From DASYQD01 sp036005845 (GTDB taxonomy: Bacteria > Acidobacteriota > Thermoanaerobaculia > Multivoradales > JAIOJS01): a stretch of 8,304 nucleotides of DNA. Shown in pieces: positions 1 through 5,350 of this stretch. The DNA lies in the NCBI GenBank assembly GCA_036005845.1, contig DASYQD010000134.1:1-8304 (forward strand), read 5' to 3'. Each line of letters starts with the position of its first letter. Within the stretch, counting starts at the first letter, position 1. The translations under genes and the position numbers were made by a program. The notes under the pieces are model-generated. The model did no database searches and was not told where the DNA came from. It saw only the letters and a program-made list of their open reading frames with translations.

Positions 1-2
1 AG

Positions 3-215
3 CGGACGTACGAGCGGGTGCTGCGCCTGACGGACCTGACGATCGACGCCACGGAGCAGGCGACGTTTCGCCGCGAGCTGCTGCGTTGGCGCGACGGGAT
101 CGCGGAGCTCTACTTGGGTGGCCGACCCGCTCCCGAGCGGCATCGCGAGCTGCTCCACGTCCTGCTCTTGATGTCCCGCGAGGCCGCGCGCCAGCGGGCC
201 TACGTACTCGCTTGA
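3..215 (+). CDS. C-terminal fragment of an unidentified protein
   Basis: The reading frame is open from the left edge and ends at a TGA (213-215). About 70 residues are visible, running from R-T-Y-E-R-V-L to the C-terminal Q-R-A-Y-V-L-A. The composition is rich in Arg, Leu and Glu with almost no Gly or Pro, and looks mostly helical; there is no membrane segment or recognisable catalytic motif. A GTG at 18 could in principle start a 65-residue protein, but the frame continues without a stop to the window edge, so a truncated longer gene is more likely. The last 16 bases overlap antiparallel with the 3' end of the VanZ-like gene. I do not recognise the family and assign no function. Confidence 0.6.
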   Translation, partial: RTYERVLRLTDLTIDATEQATFRRELLRWRDGIAELYLGGRPAPERHRELLHVLLLMSREAARQRAYVLA

Positions 216-802
216 TCGGGCGGAAAGATCGGCTTCGCGCGTAGCTTGCGGCGGGCGGCGAGCACGGCGACGAGGAGCGCCGCGGCTTCGGCGTTGGTGG
301 CGACGTCGCGGAGGTCGTAGTAGCGGTTGGGCAACAGCGCTTGCACGAGCTCGTCGCCCCAGCCGGCGGCGGTGGCGATGAGGATCGCCCAGGCCGCGGG
401 CCAGCGCTGCCATCGCGGGCGCTCGCCGGCAACGCCCGCGGCACGGTCGACCGCCCAGCGCTCGCACAGCGCGGCGTAGGCGAGCCCGCCGACGACGCCG
501 TACTCGACCAGGTGGAGGCGCTCCTGGATGATGTCGAGGTGGCGCAGGAAGAGCAGGTAGGCGCCGGCGGCGGCGAAGAGCAGCGCCACCTCCCAGCGGC
601 GCGGGCGCTGGCGGACCAGGAAGGCAATGCCGGCGGAGCTCGCCACGATGACGGTGCCCCAGATCGCGGCGCCGAGCAGCCCACGGTCGCGCAGCGGTTG
701 GAGCAGGAGCTGCACGAAGTAGGCGGAGGCGTAGATGGCGAGCACGACGCCGGCGCAGATCATCCATAGCAGACGTTCGCGCGAGGTGCGGAAGCGGGAC
801 AT
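200..802 (-). CDS. VanZ-like integral membrane protein
   Basis: A 200-residue membrane protein. Hydrophobic segments lie at about 11-34, 41-63, 70-86, 99-113, 135-147 and 167-183, giving five or six membrane passes. The second half has the VanZ-like signature: H-L-V-E-Y-G (97-102), then G-D-E-L-V-Q (149-154), then a D-L-R-D-V-x-x-N stretch (163-170) before the last helix. Family members usually have acidic and His residues at these points. VanZ confers low-level teicoplanin resistance in enterococci, but most chromosomal homologues are uncharacterised, so resistance should not be inferred. The start chosen is the ATG at 802; the frame stays open far upstream through the antisense of the P450 gene, but that part is only shadow. 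No Shine-Dalgarno is visible; a TATCTT lies 10 nt upstream. The gene is 83 bp downstream of the P450 and ends with TAG. Confidence 0.85.
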   Translation of the reverse strand: MSRFRTSRERLLWMICAGVVLAIYASAYFVQLLLQPLRDRGLLGAAIWGTVIVASSAGIAFLVRQRPRRWEVALLFAAAGAYLLFLRHLDIIQERLHLVEYGVVGGLAYAALCERWAVDRAAGVAGERPRWQRWPAAWAILIATAAGWGDELVQALLPNRYYDLRDVATNAEAAALLVAVLAARRKLRAKPIFPPDQAST

Positions 803-812
803 GCGAGGCGCC

Positions 813-818
813 AAGATA
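813..818 (-). promoter_or_regulatory. Putative -10 element (TATCTT) of the VanZ-like gene
   Basis: The minus strand reads TATCTT, matching 4 of 6 bases of TATAAT, with its 3' end 10 nt before the ATG at 802. Transcription would start about 3-4 nt before the start codon, giving an almost leaderless mRNA. It is flanked by two copies of the palindrome GGCGCC (807-812 and 825-830), though this hexamer also occurs elsewhere in the window. No -35 match is seen. This is inference from position and sequence. Confidence 0.35.
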
Positions 819-885
819 GCGGATGGCGCCCGGTGAATCGTGGCGAGGCCGTGGCGGTCCGGCGGCCAGCGAAGCGGCGCGCGCG

Positions 886-2247
886 CTACGCCGCGGAAGC
901 GGCGCGCTGCCGCGCCTCGAGCCGCACCGGCACACCGCCGACCGGGCGCAGCGTGATCGACGCGAAGGGCTCGATCTCCGCCTCGCTCGCGAGGCGCAAC
1001 CGGTAGCGCCGCGCCACCGTGGCCAGCAGCAGCACCGCTTCCATCATCGCGAAGCGGTTGCCGATGCAGATGCGCGGTCCGCCGCCGAACGGCAGGTAGG
1101 CGTAGCGCGGCAGTGCCGCCTCGAAGTCCGCCGTCCAGCGTTCGGGGCGGAAGGTCTCCGGGTCGGGGAAGAAGCGGCCGTCGCGGTGCGTGGCCCACTG
1201 GCTGATGAAGACCGTCGTCTTCGCCGGCACGCGGTAGCCGCCGATCTCGCAGTCGGCGAGCGCCTCGCGGCCGAAGGCATAGGCCGGCGGGAAGAGCCGC
1301 ATCGACTCCTTCACCACCTGCTCGGCGTAGACGAGCCGCGGCAGGTCCTCGAGCGCCGGTGCGCGGCCGGCCAGCACGGCGTCGAGCTCGGCACCAAGCC
1401 GCGCCTCCGCCTCGGGATGACGCGCCAGCAGGTACCAGGTCCACGACAGCGCGATGGCCGTCGTCTCGTGGCCGGCGAGGAAGAGCGTGATCACCTCGTC
1501 GCGCACCTGCACGTCGCTCATGCCGGCACCGTCGTCGTCGCGCGCGGCGAGCAGCATCGACAAGAGATCGCCGCGGTCGCGCGGGTCGGCGCGGCGCTCG
1601 GCGATGAAGCGGTAGACGAGAGAGTCGAGCTGCCGCACCGCGGCGAGGTAGCGGCGGTTGCGCGCCATCGGCACCCAGTCGGGGATCGGCAGCGGCTGGC
1701 GAAAGCGCAGCGCGATCTCTTCGACCACGTCGTCGAAGGCGCGCGAGATCTCGGCGTAGTCCTCGCTCACCTCGGCGTCGAAGAGCGTCTTGGCGACGAT
1801 CTGCATCGTCAACCGCATCATCTCCTGGTGCGCATCGCGCGCCTCGCCGTCGCGCCAATCGTCGAGCATGCGCTCGGCGAAAGCGACCATGTCGCCGGCG
1901 TAGGCGGCGATGCGGCGGCCGTGGAAGGCAGGCGCCGCGAGCCGGCGCTGCCGCAGCCAGAAATCGCCTTCGCTCACCAGCAGCCCGCGCCCGAAGAGCG
2001 CCGTCACGTGGCGCCAGAAGAAGCTGTGCTTCTTGAAGTTCCTGTGCTGCACCAGCAGCACCTGCTCGACGAGGTCGGGGTGGCCGAGGACGACGAAGCG
2101 CCGGTTGAAGAACCGCCCGCCGACGACGTCGCCGTGCGCACCGATCTGGCGCTGGAAGTAGCGCAGGTTGTCGCGCGCGAACTCGCGCAAGTTGCCGAGC
2201 AGCAGCGAGCCGCGAGGTCCGGGCGGAGAGGCGGCAGCGGAGGACAT
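886..2247 (-). CDS. Cytochrome P450 monooxygenase
   Basis: A 453-residue haem-thiolate monooxygenase, the usual length for a soluble bacterial P450. Landmarks in order: Pro-rich start P-P-G-P (8-11); C-helix W-L-R-Q-R-R (97-102); I-helix oxygen-activating motif A-G-H-E-T-T (258-263); K-helix E-S-M-R (314-317, the ExxR pair); P-E-R-W (368-371); and haem loop F-G-G-G-P-R-I-C-I-G (387-396) with Cys394 as the proximal iron ligand. All core motifs are intact, so it is probably active. There is no N-terminal membrane anchor and no fused reductase; electrons must come from ferredoxin or flavodoxin partners encoded elsewhere. The sequence resembles the CYP4/CYP102-like branch more than the camphor-hydroxylase type, but I cannot assign a CYP family or substrate. 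The start is the ATG at 2247, just before the Pro-rich segment; no clear ribosome binding site is present. It lies 79 bp downstream of the thioredoxin-fold gene. Confidence 0.95.
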   Translation of the reverse strand: MSSAAASPPGPRGSLLLGNLREFARDNLRYFQRQIGAHGDVVGGRFFNRRFVVLGHPDLVEQVLLVQHRNFKKHSFFWRHVTALFGRGLLVSEGDFWLRQRRLAAPAFHGRRIAAYAGDMVAFAERMLDDWRDGEARDAHQEMMRLTMQIVAKTLFDAEVSEDYAEISRAFDDVVEEIALRFRQPLPIPDWVPMARNRRYLAAVRQLDSLVYRFIAERRADPRDRGDLLSMLLAARDDDGAGMSDVQVRDEVITLFLAGHETTAIALSWTWYLLARHPEAEARLGAELDAVLAGRAPALEDLPRLVYAEQVVKESMRLFPPAYAFGREALADCEIGGYRVPAKTTVFISQWATHRDGRFFPDPETFRPERWTADFEAALPRYAYLPFGGGPRICIGNRFAMMEAVLLLATVARRYRLRLASEAEIEPFASITLRPVGGVPVRLEARQRAASAA

Positions 2248-2303
2248 GCTATCGGTGCGGATCAGGATTCGACTCGACTGCGTGCGGCCGCGCGATGCGG
2301 CAC

Positions 2304-2335
2304 GGCCGAGTACCGGTGGACTCGGCCTACCGGTG
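2304..2335. repeat. Composite inverted and direct repeat at the thioredoxin-fold gene stop
   Basis: GGCCGAG (2304-2310) and CTCGGCC (2321-2327) form a perfect 7-bp inverted repeat around a 10-nt loop. An 8-bp direct repeat, TACCGGTG, occurs at 2311-2318 (inside the loop) and again at 2328-2335, where it encodes the last two residues and the TAG stop. In the resulting RNA the stem would form directly after the stop codon, as a terminator or 3' stabiliser would. No U-run follows, so factor-independent termination is unproven. Confidence 0.45.
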
Positions 2336-3145
2336 CGCGGCGACGAGGCGCGCCAGCTCGACCTCCGGGGCCCGCCAGTCGTCGCCGACGAGACGGCCGA
2401 CGGCCTTGCCGCCGATGGAGACGATGGCGGTGGGCGTCGACTTGACGCTCAGCCGCTCGGCCTCGGGGTCCTTCCAGGCCGCGGGCGGGCTGGGCAGGCC
2501 GTAGTACTCGATGGTGACGTTGGAGCCGGCGAGCTCCTGCTCGGCGCGCAACAGGTTGGGCACGTGGAGCTTGCAGTAGGGGCACCAGGAGCCGAAGAAC
2601 ACGCGCACAGTGACCGGCACGGTCGCCGCGCGCAGCGTCGCGATCGCCGTCGGACCGGGCCGGTACTCGGCGGCGTTGCGGGCGTAGGCGGGGTCGTGCG
2701 CGAGGAGCTCGGCCGCCGTGTGGCGACCGACCAGCGGCGGCCTTGGATCGAGGCTCACGTGCTGGGCGCCGTAGGTGAAGGCGACGCTGGGGCCGTTCGG
2801 CTTGTACTTGCCGAGCGGCGAGATCTCGGCGTCGGCGAGCAGCCCGACGCTGCCGTCGTCCTGGCGAGCCACCTTGGCGAGCGGCACCGTCTCCACAGTG
2901 AGCTTGCCCGGCCGCAGCAGCACGGGAGTCGGCAGCACCGGCGAGATCACCAGCACGGCCGGCGTGTTGCTCTCGTAGATCTCGGCGTCGGTGACCTTGC
3001 CGTCGACAGTGAGCACGTAGCTGCCGCTGCTCTCGAAGTCGCGCAGCGCGTGGTCGACGGGCACGTTCTGGGCGCGCGCGGCCGCCGCGGGCAGGAGAAT
3101 GACGAAGCCGAGGCCAAGGCGGAACCGACCGAGTCTTTTGCGCAT
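2327..3145 (-). CDS. Exported thioredoxin-fold protein with CPYC active site
   Basis: A 272-residue protein. It begins with a signal peptide (M-R-K-R start, hydrophobic core about 10-21, likely cleavage after A-R-A at 25), so it should act in the periplasm or be secreted. Residues about 175-272 form a thioredoxin fold: the active site is G-S-W-C-P-Y-C-K (Cys188, Cys191), with the cis-proline motif T-P-T at 237-239 and a terminal G-K-A-V-G-R-L-V-G strand. CPYC is the dithiol motif typical of glutaredoxins and is also seen in some exported thiol oxidoreductases. Residues about 27-170 make a separate, strand-rich region I cannot assign. The ATG at 3145 was chosen because it opens the signal peptide; a TTG at 3202 would put an unlikely hydrophilic extension in front. 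It lies 75 bp downstream of the TPR gene. Its thiol-disulfide exchange partner is unknown. Confidence 0.85.
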   Translation of the reverse strand: MRKRLGRFRLGLGFVILLPAAAARAQNVPVDHALRDFESSGSYVLTVDGKVTDAEIYESNTPAVLVISPVLPTPVLLRPGKLTVETVPLAKVARQDDGSVGLLADAEISPLGKYKPNGPSVAFTYGAQHVSLDPRPPLVGRHTAAELLAHDPAYARNAAEYRPGPTAIATLRAATVPVTVRVFFGSWCPYCKLHVPNLLRAEQELAGSNVTIEYYGLPSPPAAWKDPEAERLSVKSTPTAIVSIGGKAVGRLVGDDWRAPEVELARLVAAHR

Positions 3146-3220
3146 GGGGCGGAATGCTCGCACATCTGCCGCTGTCCGCCCAGGGCCGCGGCGATCGGTC
3201 AACTCCAGTTCCCTCCGGCG

Positions 3221-3763
3221 TCAGCGGCCGAACTGCGCGATCTCGGCGGCGCGCTCCCGCCGTCGAGAGCGCATCCGGTCGACGGCGGCGCGCAAGCGGC
3301 CGGTGAGCGAGTTGAGCGGGTTCTCGCGCGACAGGCCCCGGAACGTCAATTGCCGCCGCACGCCGACCTTCTTCTGCAACTCGAGGAGCCGCGGATGGCC
3401 CGGCCGCAGCTCGAGGCCGTGCCCAACCGCCCGCCACGCCGCCGCGCGCCGTCCGAGCATCAGGTAGACCGAGGCGATGTTGAGGTAGCTCTCGTGGTTG
3501 TTGGGGTCGAGCTGCAGCGCGTAACGGCACAGCTCCATGCCGTCGCGCCGCCGCCCCTCGCAGTGGGCGATGCCGAGCCCGAGATAGGAGTAGAAGACGC
3601 CCGGCATGTTGGCGTGCTTCTCGGCGTGTTGCGCCACCTTCGTGAGCAGCTCGTAGCCCTCGCGCCAGCGCTCGTCGCGGAAGGCGGCGATGCCCTGCTT
3701 GAATGCCGCGGCAACGTCGAAGTACTCGGGTGCGATGGCGGTACCTCCGCGCTCGGTCCCCAT
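3221..3763 (-). CDS. Small tetratricopeptide-repeat (TPR) protein
   Basis: A 180-residue soluble protein made of helical TPR-like repeats at about 18-51, 55-88 and 90-121. The clearest boundary is L-D-P-N-N-H-E-S-Y-L-N-I-A (85-97), a typical TPR junction, followed by L-G-R-R-A-A-A-W (103-110). The C-terminal part (133-180) is strongly basic and includes L-S-R-E-N-P-L-N-S-L-T-G-R-L-R (144-158), which resembles a tail I recall from other proteobacterial TPR proteins. TPRs bind other proteins, so this is probably an adaptor; the partner is not evident. It has no signal peptide and should be cytoplasmic. It is the first gene of the minus-strand block and diverges from the esterase-family gene. 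The start is uncertain: the ATG at 3763 is the only canonical choice, but a GGAGG (3744-3748) lies inside the frame, 7 nt before an ATC at Ile10. It ends with TGA. Confidence 0.8.
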   Translation of the reverse strand: MGTERGGTAIAPEYFDVAAAFKQGIAAFRDERWREGYELLTKVAQHAEKHANMPGVFYSYLGLGIAHCEGRRRDGMELCRYALQLDPNNHESYLNIASVYLMLGRRAAAWRAVGHGLELRPGHPRLLELQKKVGVRRQLTFRGLSRENPLNSLTGRLRAAVDRMRSRRRERAAEIAQFGR

Positions 3764-3767
3764 TATC
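3762..3767 (-). promoter_or_regulatory. Putative -10 element (GATAAT) overlapping the TPR gene ATG
   Basis: The minus strand reads GATAAT, 5 of 6 matches to TATAAT, and its last two bases are the AT of the assigned ATG. If used, transcription would begin about 7 nt downstream, inside the assigned gene, and the mRNA would lack that ATG. No good -35 is seen 16-18 nt upstream. It may be coincidental. Confidence 0.25.
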
Positions 3768-3933
3768 GACGCGGCCGTCGGCCGGCGCCGTGAAGACCGA
3801 CACCGCGTCTGCGTTACGCTCCTCGCACCCCTGCCGTGCCGCAGATGGAGCCTGAGCCCGTCTCACCGCCATCGTCGGCCGCGCCGCCGAGCTGGGGCGC
3901 GAGCTGCAGCGGCTGCAGAAGTAGCATCGCGCC
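3764..3933. other. Divergent intergenic region with a possible ORF remnant
   Basis: This 170-bp gap separates two divergently transcribed genes and should hold both promoters. On the + strand, positions 3856-3924 read as 22 in-frame codons plus TAG, giving A-R-L-T-A-I-V-G-R, then A-A-E-L-G-R-E-L-Q-R-L-Q-K. That is a coding-like, amphipathic helical tail. It has no start codon and is preceded in frame by TGA (3853-3855). An ATG at 3845 lies one frame off. It could be the remnant of a small gene or chance in GC-rich DNA. Two CTGCAG palindromes (3904-3909 and 3913-3918) lie just before the putative -10 of the esterase-family gene. Confidence 0.4.
3922..3927 (+). promoter_or_regulatory. Putative -10 element (TAGCAT) of the esterase-family gene
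   Basis: TAGCAT matches TATAAT at 4 of 6 bases and fits TANNNT. Its 3' end lies exactly 6 nt before the ATG at 3934, so the transcript would begin at or next to the start codon. No Shine-Dalgarno and no -35 match are seen. Two CTGCAG palindromes end 3 nt upstream and could be an operator. This is inference. Confidence 0.4.
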
Positions 3934-5337
3934 ATGCCGCCTCGTGCCGGTGCCTGCGGCCTAGCGGCGATGCTCGCGCTCGGGGCGGTGGCGTTCGCGT
4001 GCGCAACGCGGCACGGCGGCACCACCCAGCCGGCCGCGAACGTCTCGCAACCCGAGACCGACCGCGAGGTCGCCTGGCTCCGCGCGCACGCGTTGCCGCT
4101 GCGCACCACGGTCGAGCGCGACGACGACTTCGCCGACCTCGAGCCGCTGCGCGAGACGCTCGGCCGCGCCCGCGTCGTCGTCCTCGGCGAGGCGGACCAC
4201 GGCGACGGCACCACCTTCGTCGTCAAGACGCGCCTGGTGCGCTTCCTCCACCAGCGCCTCGGCTACGACGTGCTCGCCTTCGAGAGCGGCTTCTACGAGT
4301 GCTGGAAGGCGTGGCAGCAGATCGAAGCCGGCAAGGACCCCGCCGCCGCCTTCCGCGATTCGGTGTTCCGCGTCTGGACCGTGAGCCGACAGGTACAGCC
4401 GCTGATCGACGACTTCGCCAGGGCCGCACGCTCGCCGCGGCCGCTCGTGCTCGCCGGTTTCGACCCGCAGTTCACCGGCGCCAACTCGGCGCTCTTTCTC
4501 GACGACCTAAAGCGCACGGCCGCGGCCGCCGGCGTGCCGCGCGAGCGCTTCACGGAACGCTTCGCCGCCTCGCTCGCCAACCTCGTCGACGGGCGCTACG
4601 AGGAGGGCGAGAAGCCGGAGCCCGCAGCGCGCGAGGAGCTCCTCGCCGTTCTCGCCGAGGTGCAAACGCGCCTGCACGGCGACGCGGCCACCGCCGTGCC
4701 CGAGCGCGACTTCTGGATCCGCCTGCTCGCCGGCCTGCGCCAGCTCACCGCCAGCTCCTGGGCCACCGATTGGAGCAAGCCGCTGCTCGAGGACACGGTG
4801 AACTATCCCGTCCGCGATCGCGTCATGGGCGAGCACCTCACCTGGCTCGCACGCGAGCGGTTCCCACGCCAGAAGATCGTGGTTTGGATGCACTCCTTCC
4901 ACGCTGCGCGCGGCCTCGACGGCGTCGCCACGTCGCGAGCGGACCTCAACCGCCTCTGGCGCACCCTCCAACCTGCCGGCGCCGTGGCGCACGCCGAGCT
5001 GGGCGACGAGATCTACACCGTCGGCGTGCTCGCCCACCATGGGCAGCGGCGCTTCGCCAACCTCAAGGTGCCGCCGAAAGACATCCCACCGGCGAGCCCG
5101 GGCTCGCTCGAGGACCTCTTCCACCGCACCGGCGACGAGCTCGCCTTCCTCGACCTCAGGCACACGCGCGGACAACCGCGCTGGCTGCTGGCGCCTCTGC
5201 TCGCGCGCCCCAGCAACTACGAGCCGATGCGCGCCCGCTGGCGCCAGGTCTTCGACGGTTTGCTCTTCATCGACGCCATGGAGCCGAGCGAGAAGGCGCC
5301 CGCGCCCGCCGCGACCCCTTCGCCTTCGCCTTCGTAA
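3934..5337 (+). CDS. Erythromycin esterase family protein, exported, possible lipoprotein
   Basis: A 467-residue protein of the erythromycin-esterase (Ere) superfamily. Conserved blocks are present in the right order: V-V-V-L-G-E-A-D-H-G (81-90, with Glu86 and His89 in the family GExxHG motif), A-F-E-S-G (115-119), Y-P-V-R-D-R-V-M (291-298), V-V-W-M-H-S-F-H-A-A-R-G (316-327, with His320 and His323) and F-I-D-A-M-E-P near the C-terminus. In EreA/EreB the equivalent His and Glu residues hydrolyse the macrolactone ring, but most members have unknown substrates. The N-terminus is a signal sequence ending in A-F-A-C (Cys23), an imperfect lipobox, so it is exported and perhaps lipid-anchored, unlike the classical cytoplasmic resistance enzymes. 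A Lys (98) sits where I expect a family Arg. The C-terminus is a low-complexity Ala/Pro/Ser tail. The start is the ATG at 3934, just downstream of TAGCAT. Macrolide resistance should not be assumed. Confidence 0.88.
   Translation: MPPRAGACGLAAMLALGAVAFACATRHGGTTQPAANVSQPETDREVAWLRAHALPLRTTVERDDDFADLEPLRETLGRARVVVLGEADHGDGTTFVVKTRLVRFLHQRLGYDVLAFESGFYECWKAWQQIEAGKDPAAAFRDSVFRVWTVSRQVQPLIDDFARAARSPRPLVLAGFDPQFTGANSALFLDDLKRTAAAAGVPRERFTERFAASLANLVDGRYEEGEKPEPAAREELLAVLAEVQTRLHGDAATAVPERDFWIRLLAGLRQLTASSWATDWSKPLLEDTVNYPVRDRVMGEHLTWLARERFPRQKIVVWMHSFHAARGLDGVATSRADLNRLWRTLQPAGAVAHAELGDEIYTVGVLAHHGQRRFANLKVPPKDIPPASPGSLEDLFHRTGDELAFLDLRHTRGQPRWLLAPLLARPSNYEPMRARWRQVFDGLLFIDAMEPSEKAPAPAATPSPSPS
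5317..5334 (+). repeat. Three tandem CCTTCG units at the esterase-family C-terminus
   Basis: Three perfect copies of the hexamer CCTTCG run directly into the TAA stop (5335-5337) and encode the final P-S-P-S-P-S. Because the unit is six bases, gain or loss of a copy would change only the length of the tail and keep the frame, so length variation between strains is plausible. Confidence 0.8.
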
Positions 5338-5350
5338 GCGACGCTTCGCT
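5337..5350. terminator. Short hairpin between convergent stops (weak bidirectional terminator candidate)
   Basis: AGCGA (5337-5341) and TCGCT (5346-5350) form a perfect 5-bp inverted repeat with a 4-nt CGCT loop. It spans the gap between the TAA of the esterase-family gene and the TAG of the S9 peptidase, so one hairpin could serve both transcripts. The stem is short and lacks a T-run on either side; chance is a real alternative. Confidence 0.3.

Noticed and set aside
803..1858. An N-terminal extension of the VanZ-like protein by about 350 residues
   Set aside because: The extension is the P450 coding region read out of frame; the ATG at 802 gives a normal-size membrane protein.
823..2445. 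A 540-codon open frame on the + strand
   Set aside because: It is antisense to the P450 gene, whose full motif set is intact; the composition is typical of a shadow frame.
3146..3202. A TTG start for the thioredoxin-fold protein at 3202
   Set aside because: It would place 19 polar residues before a classical signal peptide; the ATG at 3145 begins that peptide exactly.
3790..3855. A 21-codon GTG-started ORF in the divergent region
   Set aside because: It has no ribosome binding site and no recognisable composition or motif; it is more likely promoter DNA.
200..5337. An antibiotic-resistance island (VanZ-like plus erythromycin-esterase-family genes)
   Set aside because: There are no mobile-element, vanHAX or macrolide-resistance companions, the two genes are far apart on opposite strands, and both families are mostly chromosomal proteins of unknown role.
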